Numbered from the stretch's first letter, positions 23,809 to 32,351 are shown. The stretch: 41,159 bases of DNA from an uncultured Oscillospiraceae bacterium (GCA_947624065.1 CANQIO010000012.1:1-41159); one strand, 5' to 3'. Made by a program: numbers and translations. Notes: a model not told the origin generated them from the letters alone.

Positions 23809-25827
23809 TCACCAAATGCCGACGCGGGCCTCGGGAGCCACGTACATGCCGTCGCCCTCCTGGACGTCATAGGCCGTATAGAACGCGTCGGTAGCGCTGA
23901 CCACCGCGTTGACCCGGACGGAGTTGGGGGAGTGGGAGTCCAGACGGATCAGGTAATCGAAATACTCCTGGGACTCCTTCATGGCCCACACCTGCGCCCA
24001 GGCAGTGAACAGCTCCTGCAGGGCCTCGGGGTCGTCCCCGCACAGCTCCGTCACGCAGTGCATGGCGCCCAGGTCGGCGATATTCTCGGTCAGGGTCAGG
24101 GTCCCGTTGACGGTGACGCCGTCCAGCACTTCATAATTGTCGTAGTAGTCGACGATGTCCTGCTGCAGCGCCGTAAAGTTGGCGTAATCCTCCTCGGTCC
24201 ACCACATGTTCAGGTTGCCGTTCTCGTCGAAGTTGGCGCCGGAGCTGTCGAAAGCGTGGGTCAGCTCATGGCCGATGACCGCGCCGATGCCGCCCAGATG
24301 GGCCGCCCGGCTGGCCTCCGGATCGAAAAACGCGCCCCGGATGATGCCCGCGGGGAACACGATCTCGTTGGCGGAGGGGTTATAATAGGCGTTCACGGTC
24401 TGCGGCGTCATGCCCCAGGCAGTCTTGTCCACTTCCTCGCCCAGCAGGCTGTTGCTGTAAGCGACGCTGGCCCGGAACAGATTCAGCTGGTTCTCGATGA
24501 GGCTCCCGCCGTCCGCCGGGGAAACATACTCCACGTCGTCCAGATAGGACACGAAATCATAGCTGTCGGGATAGCCGATCTTCACGGTCATGGTGTCCAG
24601 CTTCTTCTTAGCAGCCGCCTTGGTCTCGTCGCCCATCCAGTCCAGCTCGTCGATGCGCCCGGCGAACCAGTCCAGGATCTCGTTGACGATGTCCAGCACT
24701 TCCTGTTTGCTGTCCTCAGGGAAATACTTCTCCACATAGATCTTGGCAAAATCCCACTCCAGATCCGCCTGGACGGCGCTCTTGGCCGCCTCGGGCAGCT
24801 CCCTGGGGGTGACACCGTTCATGGCCGCAGAGTAGTCCAGCGCCGCCTGCCGGTAGTCCATGCCCACATAGGAGGACATGTCCTTGAGCAGCGTGGCGAC
24901 GGAGAAGTCCTTCAGTACCGGCAGATTTTCCTCGGTGAGCGTCTGGCCGATGGCCTCCAGCTGGCCCTGGTCCTCCACCAGGAACTGCTCCGCGCCGCTC
25001 ATCTGGAACTTCTCCATCACCGGCGCCATGTCGACGGTGGGCAGCAGCGCGGCCACCTCGTCCATGCTCATGGGGAGGTATGCCTTGGAATAATCGTACA
25101 TATCCTCCTCGGACAGCGACGGGCCGGCCAGCTGTGTCTGCAGGGCAAACACGGCCTCGGTCTTTTCGGCGGCCTCCTCCTCGGGGACGCCGTACAGCAC
25201 GAACAGCTCCGTGATGAGCGTCTTATAGAGGTCCCAATAGGGGGACATGCTCTCGTCCTCCAGGTATTCCTTGCCAAGCCCCAGGTCCGCCTGGCTCACA
25301 TAGGCGGTATAGTGGTTGGAGTCATACAGGTCCGTTCCCACGCCGAAGGACAGCAGGCTCGAAAAGCCCAGCTCGCCGCACAGGGAGGCGATCGCCTCCA
25401 CATATTCCTGAACGGTCCCGGCCTGCTCGATGGCGTCCAGATAGGGGTGCAGCGGCTCGATCCCCGTGGCGTTGCGGCTGTCCTCGTCCACATAGGACAG
25501 GTACAGGTCCGCGATCTTCTGCTCCGGGGTCCCCTTTTCATACGTCCCGGCGTTGGCCACGCACTCGTCCACGATCTCGTTCAGCTCGTCGGAGATCTCC
25601 AGATCGTTCTCGGTAAAGCCGTCCCAGGCCGCGTAGCCCATAGGGATCTCCACCTCGCCCAGCCTGTCGAAGTTCACATAGCCGTACAGGTCGTCCTCCG
25701 GCGAGGGCTTGCTCTCCGGCAGGAAATCCAGGATGCCGGCGTCCTCCGACCCGGCGAAGGCCGTCCCGCAGCACCCCAGCACCATCGTCAGCGCCAGGAC
25801 GATCGACAGCACTCGTTTCACTTTCAT
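23809..25827 (-). CDS. M13-family zinc metallopeptidase (neprilysin/PepO-like), exported
   Basis: 672 residues from the ATG at 25827 (GGGAG ten bases upstream; an ATG at 25836 is too close to that site). The N-terminus is an export signal, 'KRVLSIVLALTMVLGCCGTAFA'-like, that could be cut after AFA or lipid-modified at Cys. The zinc site is His520-Glu521-x-x-His524 ('VIGHELTHAFDSS') with Glu581 in 'TENIADLGA' as third ligand and Asp585 supporting it. 'NAYYNPSANEIVFPAGI' is the substrate-binding N-A-Y-Y motif, and the C-terminus ends in the family Trp ('ARVGIW'). M13 enzymes cut oligopeptides outside the cytoplasm. It is a single-gene unit bracketed by two palindromic repeat arrays. Confidence 0.95.
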   Translation of the reverse strand: MKVKRVLSIVLALTMVLGCCGTAFAGSEDAGILDFLPESKPSPEDDLYGYVNFDRLGEVEIPMGYAAWDGFTENDLEISDELNEIVDECVANAGTYEKGTPEQKIADLYLSYVDEDSRNATGIEPLHPYLDAIEQAGTVQEYVEAIASLCGELGFSSLLSFGVGTDLYDSNHYTAYVSQADLGLGKEYLEDESMSPYWDLYKTLITELFVLYGVPEEEAAEKTEAVFALQTQLAGPSLSEEDMYDYSKAYLPMSMDEVAALLPTVDMAPVMEKFQMSGAEQFLVEDQGQLEAIGQTLTEENLPVLKDFSVATLLKDMSSYVGMDYRQAALDYSAAMNGVTPRELPEAAKSAVQADLEWDFAKIYVEKYFPEDSKQEVLDIVNEILDWFAGRIDELDWMGDETKAAAKKKLDTMTVKIGYPDSYDFVSYLDDVEYVSPADGGSLIENQLNLFRASVAYSNSLLGEEVDKTAWGMTPQTVNAYYNPSANEIVFPAGIIRGAFFDPEASRAAHLGGIGAVIGHELTHAFDSSGANFDENGNLNMWWTEEDYANFTALQQDIVDYYDNYEVLDGVTVNGTLTLTENIADLGAMHCVTELCGDDPEALQELFTAWAQVWAMKESQEYFDYLIRLDSHSPNSVRVNAVVSATDAFYTAYDVQEGDGMYVAPEARVGIW

Positions 25828-25915
25828 CTTACTCATTCTCCCTTCTGCGGCAGCCGTCCGCTGCCCGCAATAATGCGGGCCTGATATCACGCCCACCTTG
25901 GGGTGATTATACATG

Positions 25916-25944
25916 TATCCCTTATAAAAATCAATCTTTTTGTC
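25916..25944 (-). promoter_or_regulatory. Promoter of the M13 peptidase
   Basis: Minus strand TTGATT (25939-25944), 17 bases, TATAAT (25916-25921), 89 bases before the start. From 25945 to 26119 no gene is seen; the stretch 26025-26055 is AT-rich. Confidence 0.75.
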
Positions 25945-26119
25945 CCCGTGCGGGCCCTGGCGGTCCGCCGCGCAGACCTGCCCGAGCCCCAATGCTTCAT
26001 CGTGCGCCGGAGGCGGCCCGGCTATTCATAATATAAATATAATAAATAACAAACCGCGCGGCGGCCATCCCGGCCGGCGATGATTTTTTGCCCATTTTGT
26101 TGCTCTCGTCCACTGTTCC

Positions 26120-26360
26120 ATGCTATAATAGCCGCGATGCGGCTATTATATTTGACTTGAGGCGTTTTGCTCCCGCCGGGCGGCGGAACCGCAAAACGTG
26201 CCGCATTATAGCATCCTGCCTCCGGCAGATATGCTATAATAGCCGCGATGCGGCTATTATATTTGACTTGAGGCGTTTTGCTCCCGCCGGGCGGCGGAAC
26301 CGCAAAACATGCCGCATTATAGCATCCTGCCTCCGGCAGATATGCTATAATAGCCGCGAT
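26120..26360. repeat. Tandem palindromic repeat, two full 111-base units and a partial third
   Basis: Unit 1 is 26120-26230, unit 2 is 26231-26341 (they differ at one base, 26198 G versus 26309 A), and the first 19 bases recur at 26342-26360. Each unit contains a perfect 12-base stem, tataatagccgc / gcggctattata around a GAT loop. A second hairpin crosses the unit junctions: attatagcat pairs with atgctataat around an inner CTGCC/GGCAG stem. Together with 25945-26119 this fills the gap of about 590 bases before the TtcA-like gene. Confidence 0.9.
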
Positions 26361-26417
26361 AAAGATACCGGTCGCGGTCCCGGCTATTGCCGGGACCGCG
26401 CGGCAAGGAGGCCATTC

Positions 26418-27275
26418 ATGTCCCGGACCCTGGAGCCCTGCCAGCGCATCGAGCGGAGCATCATAACCAAATACCGAAAAACGCTCTGGCGGCCCTTCAT
26501 AGAAGCGGTAAAGCGCTATGAGCTGGTCCGACCGGGGGACCGGATCGCCGTGTGCATCTCCGGCGGGAAGGACTCTATGCTCCTGGCCAAGCTCATGCAG
26601 GAGCTGCACCGCCACTCCGACGTGCCCTTCGAGCTGGTCTTTCTGGTGATGGACCCCGGCTATACCGCCACCAACCGCCGGCGGATCGAGGAAAACGCCG
26701 CGCTGCTGCAGATACCGGTCACGGTGTTCGAGACGGACATCTTCGCCGCCGCGGACAGCACCGACCGCAGCCCCTGCTATCTGTGCGCCCGGATGCGCCG
26801 GGGGTACCTCTACAGCAAGGCCAGGGAGCTGGGCTGCAACAAGATCGCCCTGGGACACCACTTCAGCGACGTGATCGAGACCACGCTCATCGCTATGTTC
26901 TACGGCGCCCAGCTGCAGGCCATGATGCCCAAGCTGCACAGCACCAATTTCCCCGGCATGGAGCTGATCCGGCCGCTCTACTGCGTCCACGAGGACGACA
27001 TCATCGCCTGGGCGCGGTATAACGGGCTGGAATTCCTCCGGTGCGCCTGCCGGCTGACGGAGGGCACCGCCACCGGCGAGCTCACCTCCAAGCGCCAGGA
27101 GGTGAAGGAGCTTTTGCGCTTCCTGCGGCAGACAGAGCCCAACATCGAAAAGAACATCTTCACCGCCCTCCACGCGGTGTGCCTGGACACCTTCCCCGGC
27201 TATAAGTCCGGCGGACAGGCACATTTCTTCCTGGAGGATTATGACCGCCGGGCCGGAGATGGACCGGAGAGCTGA
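26418..27275 (+). CDS. TtcA-like PP-loop ATPase (tRNA thiolation family)
   Basis: 285 residues from the ATG at 26418, with AAGGAGG seven bases upstream; the frame further upstream translates the 111-base repeats and is rejected. The PP-loop 'VCISGGKDSMLLAKL' marks the N-type ATP pyrophosphatase fold that adenylates the target base. 'CYLCARMRRGYLYSKA' supplies a C-x-x-C pair and 'LRCACRLTEG' another Cys, fitting TtcA, which holds an iron-sulphur cluster. 'IALGHHFSDVIETTLIAMFYG' is the conserved second motif of TtcA. E. coli TtcA makes 2-thiocytidine at position 32 of tRNA; Firmicutes homologues may have other tRNA targets. The gene is alone and convergent with the next one. Confidence 0.88.
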   Translation: MSRTLEPCQRIERSIITKYRKTLWRPFIEAVKRYELVRPGDRIAVCISGGKDSMLLAKLMQELHRHSDVPFELVFLVMDPGYTATNRRRIEENAALLQIPVTVFETDIFAAADSTDRSPCYLCARMRRGYLYSKARELGCNKIALGHHFSDVIETTLIAMFYGAQLQAMMPKLHSTNFPGMELIRPLYCVHEDDIIAWARYNGLEFLRCACRLTEGTATGELTSKRQEVKELLRFLRQTEPNIEKNIFTALHAVCLDTFPGYKSGGQAHFFLEDYDRRAGDGPES

Positions 27276-27282
27276 AAACACT

Positions 27283-27310
27283 GGGACCCGGAGCGATCGC
27301 TCCGGGTCCC
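27283..27310. terminator. Hairpin between the convergent TtcA-like and dehydrogenase genes
   Basis: A 12- to 13-base perfect GC-rich stem (27283-27295 with 27298-27310) eight bases past the TtcA-like stop. A smaller GCCGC/GCGGC hairpin at 27322-27335 follows. No long T-run on either strand. Confidence 0.6.
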
Positions 27311-27338
27311 GGCGCATCCATGCCGCCTCAGCGGCGTT

Positions 27339-28301
27339 TCAGTATCCGAGGGCCACATCCACCAGATGGGCCAGGGGCCGGCCGGCGATGTAGTTTTCCA
27401 GGTCCTCGCAGAAGAGCTCCACGTTCGTGTCGCAGGTATAGGGCAGGGTGAAGTTGCCGGACACATGAGGCGTGAGGATCAGGTTTTTCGTGGTCCACAG
27501 GGGGTGATCCTTCGGCAGCGGCTCGGGCACCGCCACGTCCAGCGCCGCCCCGGCGATGCGCTCCGCCTCCAGGGCCTCGACGAGGGCATCCTGGTCGACG
27601 GCAGAGCCCCGGCCCACGTTGATGACCAGCGCGTTTTCCGGCAGCAGGGCGATCCGCTCCCGGCTCAGAAGATGGGCTGTCTCCGCCGTGCCGGGCACCG
27701 CCAGGATGAGAAGCTCCGCCGCGGGCAGCAGCGCGTCCAGCCCGCTCACCGGCGCCGTCCCGTCAAAGCCCTCCGCGGGCCGGCCGCTGCGGTTCACGCC
27801 AGTGACCTTTGCCGCGCCCAGAGCGTGCAGCCGGTCGGCGATGCACCGGCCGATCTGGCCCGTGCCCACCATCACCGCCCGGATGCCGTGGATGGACCGG
27901 ATGGGCAGGCCGCCCCGCCAGGTCTGCTCCCGCACACGCCGCTCATAGGCGGGCATCTGCCGCAGCAGCATGAGCGCCACCATCAAAGTGTGCTCGGCGA
28001 TGGTCAGGCCGAACACGTTGGAGTTGGTGAGCTGGCACCCCTCCGGCAGCAGCCCCTGGCTGCAGATATCGTCCACGCCGGCCGTGCAGCTGCAATACCA
28101 TTTTATGTGTTTGGCCGCCTTCAGAAACGCCCGGTCCATGGAGTAGACGATCTCTGCCCCTTCCGCGCAGGCCAGAGCCTCGTCCCGATGGTCCCGATCA
28201 AAAAACCGCGCCGTCATCCCGCCCGCGCGGGCGATGGCTTCGATCCGCTCCTTATGCGCCGGGGTGAGGAACTCCACACAGACACAAATATCTCTCGTCA
28301 T
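27339..28301 (-). CDS. D-2-hydroxyacid dehydrogenase
   Basis: 320 residues from the ATG at 28301 with AAGGAGG nine bases upstream. The NAD-binding Rossmann loop is 'AVMVGTGQIGRCIADRL'; the substrate Arg is in 'LVINVGRGSAVDQDALVEAL', the catalytic Glu in 'VPEPLPKDHPLW' and the catalytic His in 'LILTPHVSGNF', all in the family order. Members reduce 2-keto acids or oxidise D-2-hydroxyacids (D-lactate, glycerate, phosphoglycerate and others). The substrate here is not evident; it lacks the C-terminal ACT domain of SerA. It is a single-gene unit with a good promoter. Confidence 0.92.
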   Translation of the reverse strand: MTRDICVCVEFLTPAHKERIEAIARAGGMTARFFDRDHRDEALACAEGAEIVYSMDRAFLKAAKHIKWYCSCTAGVDDICSQGLLPEGCQLTNSNVFGLTIAEHTLMVALMLLRQMPAYERRVREQTWRGGLPIRSIHGIRAVMVGTGQIGRCIADRLHALGAAKVTGVNRSGRPAEGFDGTAPVSGLDALLPAAELLILAVPGTAETAHLLSRERIALLPENALVINVGRGSAVDQDALVEALEAERIAGAALDVAVPEPLPKDHPLWTTKNLILTPHVSGNFTLPYTCDTNVELFCEDLENYIAGRPLAHLVDVALGY

Positions 28302-28324
28302 GGGCAACGCCTCCTTCTCCTGAG

Positions 28325-28353
28325 AGTATAGCATACCGCTCTCCGACGCGCAA
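28325..28353 (-). promoter_or_regulatory. Promoter of the D-2-hydroxyacid dehydrogenase
   Basis: Minus strand TTGCGC (28348-28353), 17 bases, TATACT (28325-28330); the leader before the ribosome binding site is only a few bases. Confidence 0.75.
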
Positions 28354-28373
28354 GGCGGTCCGCCGGCGGTTAG

Positions 28374-29612
28374 TCAGCCGATGCCATGGCCGGATTTCTC
28401 CTCCGTCCGGCGCCGGCGCAGGATCGAGAGCGGCGGCGCCTGGCAGGGCAAGGTCAGGCGCAGCTCCATCTTCGGATGGCTGGCCGCCTCCACCGGCGCG
28501 CCGGACGCGTCGCGCATCTCCCCGGCGGTGAAGGCCACCGGCGCGCGCCCCGGCATGAGCAGCTCCAGCTCGTCCCCCGGGAAGAAGCGGTTGCGCTGGG
28601 TCAGCACGGCGCGGCCGCCGCTGTCGCAGAACTCCACCACCGCCATCACGTCATAGCGGGAAAAATAGCGCGCGTCGTCGGTGTACTGGCCCGGCTGGCC
28701 AAAGAGGAAGCCGGTGGAATAGGGCCGGTGGCTGACGGCGTATACCTCGTCCCGCCACACCGGGTCCAGCGCCTGCCCGGCCAGGGCCGCGTCCACCGCG
28801 TGGCGATAGGCGTTCGTCACAGCGGCGGCATAGTAGGAGGATTTGGTCCGCCCCTCGATCTTGAGGCTGGTCACCCCTGCCGCCAGCAGCTCTGGCACAT
28901 GGTCGATGAGGCACAGATCCCGGGAATTGAAAAGATAGGTCCCGCCGTCCTCGGACAGCTCCAGATACTCCCCCGGCCGCTTTTCCTCCACCACATGATA
29001 CCGCCACCGGCAGGGCTGGGCACAGGCCCCCTGGTTTGCGTCCCGGCCGGTGAGGTAGTTGGACAGCACGCACCGCCCGGAGAAGGACACGCACATGGCC
29101 CCGTGGCAGAACACCTCCAGCTCCAGGTCCGCCGGGACCCGGCTCCGCAGCTCGGCGATCTGCTCAAGCCCCATCTCCCGGGCCAGCACCACCCAGCTCG
29201 CGCCCAGCGCATGGAACGCCCGCGCCGCTTCCGCGTTCATCACTCCCGCTTGGGTACTGATGTGGATGGCGGCGTGGGGCGCATAGCGTTTGGCCAGGGC
29301 CAGCACCCCCAGGTCGGAGATGATGAGCCCGTCCACCCGGTCCGCGTCCAGCCTTTCCAGGTATGCGGGCAGACCGTCCATCTGTCGGTCCGTGGGGATG
29401 GTGTTCACCGTCACATAGACCTTCACGCCCCGTTCATGGCAGTACGCCGCCGCCCAGGCCATGTCCTCCGGCCCGAACGTGCCTGCGCCGGCCCGCATGC
29501 CGTAGCCGGGCCCGGCCAGATAGACCGCGTCCGCGCCATAGGCCGCCGCCATGATGAGTTTTTCCCGATCGCCCGCCGGGGAGAGCACCTCCGGCCGCCG
29601 CATACCGTCCAT
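28374..29612 (-). CDS. Peptidase U32 family protein
   Basis: 412 residues; GGAGG lies eight bases before the ATG. The family signature is unmistakable: 'EVFCHGAMCVSFSGRCVLSN' matches the U32 pattern E-x-F-x-H-G-A-x-C-x-x-x-S-G-x-C. Nearby 'GACAQPCRWRY' adds two more Cys. The N-terminus 'PEVLSPAGDREKLIMAAAYG' is the standard start, and 'GVTSLKIEGRTKSSYYAA' is also conserved. U32 proteins were first described as collagenases, but several are now known to act in RNA hydroxylation (TrhP, RlhA) or ubiquinone synthesis; the four Cys suit an iron-sulphur cluster. TrhP-like tRNA hydroxylation is the most likely role, by family, not by direct evidence. Confidence 0.92.
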   Translation of the reverse strand: MDGMRRPEVLSPAGDREKLIMAAAYGADAVYLAGPGYGMRAGAGTFGPEDMAWAAAYCHERGVKVYVTVNTIPTDRQMDGLPAYLERLDADRVDGLIISDLGVLALAKRYAPHAAIHISTQAGVMNAEAARAFHALGASWVVLAREMGLEQIAELRSRVPADLELEVFCHGAMCVSFSGRCVLSNYLTGRDANQGACAQPCRWRYHVVEEKRPGEYLELSEDGGTYLFNSRDLCLIDHVPELLAAGVTSLKIEGRTKSSYYAAAVTNAYRHAVDAALAGQALDPVWRDEVYAVSHRPYSTGFLFGQPGQYTDDARYFSRYDVMAVVEFCDSGGRAVLTQRNRFFPGDELELLMPGRAPVAFTAGEMRDASGAPVEAASHPKMELRLTLPCQAPPLSILRRRRTEEKSGHGIG

Positions 29613-29644
29613 ATCCGCTGCCTCCGTGATCCTGTCCTACCGCG

Positions 29645-29673
29645 ATTATACTCGCATGGGCCCGCATACACAA
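29645..29673 (-). promoter_or_regulatory. Promoter of the U32 gene
   Basis: Minus strand TTGTGT (29668-29673), 17 bases, TATAAT (29645-29650), 32 bases before the start. Confidence 0.8.
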
Positions 29674-29674
29674 C

Positions 29675-29709
29675 CAAAAAGCGCCCCGATCCCATAAGAT
29701 CGGGGCGCT
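29675..29709 (-). terminator. Intrinsic terminator of the first HtrA gene
   Basis: An 11-base perfect stem (29681-29691 with 29698-29708), followed on the minus strand by TTTTT, 13 bases past the stop. Confidence 0.93.
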
Positions 29710-29721
29710 GTGCCGTTCAGA

Positions 29722-31080
29722 TCAGAAGCCGAAAAACTCCCGGAAGAAATCGTCCATGCCGAAGCCGTAGGAATACTGCCGCTGGGGCGCGGGCGTGGCC
29801 TCCACGGGCTGCTTGCTCTGGTCCAGCACCGCCGACAGCGTCAGCGTCTCGCCGGCGCGCCAGACCGTCAGCTCCACCGTCTCGCCCACCTCATAGCGCC
29901 GGACCATGGCGGTCAGCTCCGTGGAGCCGGGCACCGCCTCGCCGTTCAGGGCGGTGATGATGTCGTTCGGCTGCAGGCCGGCGGCCTGGGCGGCGCCGCC
30001 TTCGTCCAACCCCAGCACAATGGCGCCGGGCACCAGCCCATACTGGGCCGCCACGGAGTCGGGCACGGTCTTGGTGGTGACGCCCAGAGCTGCCCGATCG
30101 GTCACATAGCCATAGCGGATGATCTGGTCGGCCACATGGGCCGCGTCCTCGATGGGGATGGCGAAGCCCAGGCCCTCCACGCCGCTCTCGCTGCTCTTGG
30201 CGGTGACCACGCCGATGACCCGGCCGGCGGCGTTGTACACCGGCCCGCCGGAGTTGCCCCGGTTCACGGCCGCGTCGATCTGGAACATCCGGATGGGCAG
30301 ACTGTCGGCGTCGGTGGTGATGGTCCGGTCGGTGGCGGAGATGATGCCCGTGGACATGGAGAAGTTCAGCTCGCCCAGGGGGTTGCCCACCGGGTAGACC
30401 TCCCGGCCCACCACGATGTCGTCCGCGCTGCCCATGGTCACGGGGGTCAGATCCTCCGCGTCCACCTTCAGGACCGCGATGTCGTTTTCCTTGTCGTAGC
30501 CCACGATCTCGGCGGTGTACTCGGTGCCGTCATACATCAGCACGGACACCTCATAGCCGCCCGTCCGGGCGTCCTCGATCACGTGGTTGTTGGTCAGGAT
30601 ATAACCATCGGCGCTGATGACGAAGCCGGTGCCGGAGACGCTGGCGGGGCTGACCTGGCCGAAGATGTTGGTATAGGTGATGTCCGTGGTGACGCCCACC
30701 ACCTGCTTTTTCGCCAGCTCATAGACCCGCGCGCCCACGTCGTCGGCCGGGGCGCTCGTCCGCACGGCAGCCGCGGCCCCATCGTTCGCCGTCTCCGGTA
30801 GAGCCGCCACCGGCTGGGGAGAGACGGTCACATCGGCGGTGACAGGCCCATGCAGGACCCCGCTCTCCAGCGCGAGATAGGTCCCGCCCACGCCCAGGGC
30901 CGCCGCCAGCACAGAGCAGGCCAGGCACAGGGCGACGACCGCACCGGTGCCCATCCCCTGGCGGGACTTCCGCCGCGGCGGTTCGGATGGCTGGGACGGG
31001 GAACAGCCGTTGAAGCCCCCGGCATAGTGGGCCGAGGCGTCCGCGCTGTAATCGCTGTCAAAAGAGCCGTTGTCGTTCAT
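29722..31080 (-). CDS. HtrA/DegP-like membrane-anchored serine protease (first copy)
   Basis: 452 residues with AGGAGG ten bases before the ATG. A 43-residue cytoplasmic N-terminus with a basic 'PPRRKSR' patch precedes one membrane helix (about 44-70), so the protease faces outward. The trypsin-like domain has His166 ('ILTNNHVIED'), Asp200 ('KENDIAVLKVD') and Ser277 ('NRGNSGGPVYN'); a PDZ domain follows (about 330-420; 'GLQPNDIITALNG'). The C-terminus is aromatic, 'GFGMDDFFREFFGF', and could occupy a PDZ groove. HtrA proteases degrade damaged envelope proteins and can start regulated proteolysis. A close paralogue lies 2.8 kb away at 33925, facing the opposite way. Confidence 0.95.
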   Translation of the reverse strand: MNDNGSFDSDYSADASAHYAGGFNGCSPSQPSEPPRRKSRQGMGTGAVVALCLACSVLAAALGVGGTYLALESGVLHGPVTADVTVSPQPVAALPETANDGAAAAVRTSAPADDVGARVYELAKKQVVGVTTDITYTNIFGQVSPASVSGTGFVISADGYILTNNHVIEDARTGGYEVSVLMYDGTEYTAEIVGYDKENDIAVLKVDAEDLTPVTMGSADDIVVGREVYPVGNPLGELNFSMSTGIISATDRTITTDADSLPIRMFQIDAAVNRGNSGGPVYNAAGRVIGVVTAKSSESGVEGLGFAIPIEDAAHVADQIIRYGYVTDRAALGVTTKTVPDSVAAQYGLVPGAIVLGLDEGGAAQAAGLQPNDIITALNGEAVPGSTELTAMVRRYEVGETVELTVWRAGETLTLSAVLDQSKQPVEATPAPQRQYSYGFGMDDFFREFFGF

Positions 31081-31196
31081 GATGGTAAAACCTCCTGGGA
31101 AAGGATGTTCTTTCGGTCGATCCTACTGTAACCGTTTCCCGCCGCCGTTTCCATAGAAATCTGTAAATAAATTATGGATATTTTATGACGGCGCGA

Positions 31197-31222
31197 AACG
31201 GGCGGGCCCGCGCCCGCCCGTT
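31197..31222 (-). terminator. Terminator of the CBS-domain gene
   Basis: An 11-base GC-rich perfect stem around 31197-31222, 15 bases past the stop; on the minus strand it is followed by a short TTT. The adjoining gap 31081-31196 is the upstream region of the first HtrA; no consensus promoter stood out. Confidence 0.75.
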
Positions 31223-31237
31223 CCGGTGATCGTTCCG

Positions 31238-31633
31238 TCACTTATCCGCCAGATAGGCGATGAGCCCCCGCCGGGTCAGGATGCCGCACAGCATCTGCCG
31301 GTCGTCCACGATGGGGACATAGTTCTGGTTCAGGCAGGCCGCTACCGCCGTTCCTTCCTCCGCCTCCACATGCAGGGCCGGGCAGAAATCCTTCCGCAGG
31401 ATGCTCCCGATGGTGTACTGTTCCAGCTGCTTTTTGTCCGTCGTCCCCGCCGCCAGCAGGCACCGCAGGAAGTCCCCCTCGGAAACGCTGCCGATGTACC
31501 GGTCGTTCTCGTCCAGCACCGGCACCGCCGTATAGCTGTGGGTGGCCATGGTCTCCAGCCCCTGGCGGACCGTCTGATCCTCCCGGAGGAACACGGTCAG
31601 CACCTTGGGGATCATGATCTTCGCGATGTTCAT
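31238..31633 (-). CDS. CBS-domain pair protein
   Basis: 131 residues from the ATG at 31633, with AAGGAGG seven bases upstream. The whole protein is two CBS motifs: 'MIPKVLTVFLREDQTVRQGL' with 'YTAVPVLDENDRYIGSVSEG', then 'ILRKDFCPALHVEAEEGTAV' with 'YVPIVDDRQMLCGILTRRGL'. CBS pairs bind adenosine nucleotides (AMP, ATP, c-di-AMP) and control partner enzymes or channels; stand-alone pairs like this are usually sensors of unknown partner. It has its own consensus promoter and is divergent from the TetR operon; the two promoters lie almost back to back. Confidence 0.9.
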   Translation of the reverse strand: MNIAKIMIPKVLTVFLREDQTVRQGLETMATHSYTAVPVLDENDRYIGSVSEGDFLRCLLAAGTTDKKQLEQYTIGSILRKDFCPALHVEAEEGTAVAACLNQNYVPIVDDRQMLCGILTRRGLIAYLADK

Positions 31634-31664
31634 CCTTCGGCCTCCTTTTCCTGTGGATAGACCC

Positions 31665-31693
31665 ATTTTATCCCTCCGGGCACCGGTTGTCAA
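31665..31693 (-). promoter_or_regulatory. Sigma-A promoter of the CBS-domain gene
   Basis: Minus strand TTGACA (31688-31693), 17 bases, TAAAAT (31665-31670), 32 bases before the start. Confidence 0.85.
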
Positions 31694-31711
31694 TGTCCCG
31701 GAGAAAGGGGC

Positions 31712-31740
31712 TTGACAGACGCGGGTGCGGAGGGTATAAT
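31712..31740 (+). promoter_or_regulatory. Consensus sigma-A promoter of the TetR-ABC operon
   Basis: TTGACA (31712-31717), 17 bases, TATAAT (31735-31740): a perfect consensus at perfect spacing, which suits an operon held down by a repressor. Confidence 0.92.
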
Positions 31741-31752
31741 AACAATAGATAT

Positions 31753-31766
31753 ATAACAAACGTTAT
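31753..31766 (+). promoter_or_regulatory. Probable TetR operator
   Basis: The inverted repeat ATAAC-aaac-GTTAT (31753-31766) sits just past the transcription start and ends five bases before the AGGAG of the tetR-type gene. Its place fits autorepression. Confidence 0.55.
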
Positions 31767-31783
31767 TTAAAGGAGATGTTTTT

Positions 31784-32350
31784 ATGCCCCCCAAGGCGAG
31801 GATCACCAAGGAGCAGATCGTTTCGGCAGGGCTGGAGCTGGCACGGCAGGCCGGGCCGGAGGCCATCAACGCCCGGGCCGTGGCATCCAGGCTGGGCTGC
31901 TCCACCCAGCCGGTGTTCTCCAACTACGCCGCCATGGACGCCCTGCAGCAAGACGTGCTGGCCGCGGCGGCGGCCCTGGCCCAGCGCTATATGGACCCGT
32001 CGGCGCGGCCGGACCTGCCCCCCTATAAGGCGGCGGGCATGGGCTACATCCGCTTCGCCGCGGAGGAACCGGCCCTGTTCCGATGGGTGTACATGCGGGA
32101 CCGGTCCGCCGAGCGGCATTCCGACGACCGGGCGGAGAACGCCTGGGTGATCCGGCTCATCATGGAAAAGACCGGGCTGGATGAGGAACAGGCGTGGCTG
32201 TTCCATTTGGAGACGTGGCTGTTCGTCCACGGCGTGGCCGCCACCCTGGCCACGGGATACGTGGACTGGGACGAGGCGCTCATCAGCGACATGCTGACGG
32301 ACGTGTTCCAGGGCCTGCGGGCCCGGTTTGCGGGAAAGGGAGGTTCGTGA
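31784..32350 (+). CDS. TetR/AcrR-family transcriptional regulator
   Basis: 188 residues; AAAGGAG lies eight bases before the ATG. The N-terminal helix-turn-helix is 'ITKEQIVSAGLELARQAG' with 'NARAVASRLGCSTQPVFSNY', where 'QPVFSNYAAMDAL' is the recognition-helix area. The C-terminal half is a ligand-binding helical domain of the TetR WHG type ('YIRFAAEEPALFRWVYM'). It is the first gene of an operon with an ABC ATPase (one base apart) and a permease, so it most likely represses the exporter and itself through the operator at 31753-31766. The inducer is unknown. Confidence 0.93.
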   Translation: MPPKARITKEQIVSAGLELARQAGPEAINARAVASRLGCSTQPVFSNYAAMDALQQDVLAAAAALAQRYMDPSARPDLPPYKAAGMGYIRFAAEEPALFRWVYMRDRSAERHSDDRAENAWVIRLIMEKTGLDEEQAWLFHLETWLFVHGVAATLATGYVDWDEALISDMLTDVFQGLRARFAGKGGS

Positions 32351-32351
32351 G

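Noticed and set aside
23432-23815. N-terminal extension of the beta-galactosidase to 23815
   Set aside because: It would translate the 78-base repeats twice and cross the terminator of the M13 gene; homology to LacZ begins after 23431.
23511-26360. CRISPR array
   Set aside because: Only two to three units per site, units directly abut without unique spacers, and no cas genes are near.
26022-27317. Frames on both strands translating the 111-base repeat
   Set aside because: The repeated peptides are just the repeat read through. The TtcA-like gene has its own ATG and strong ribosome binding site at 26418.
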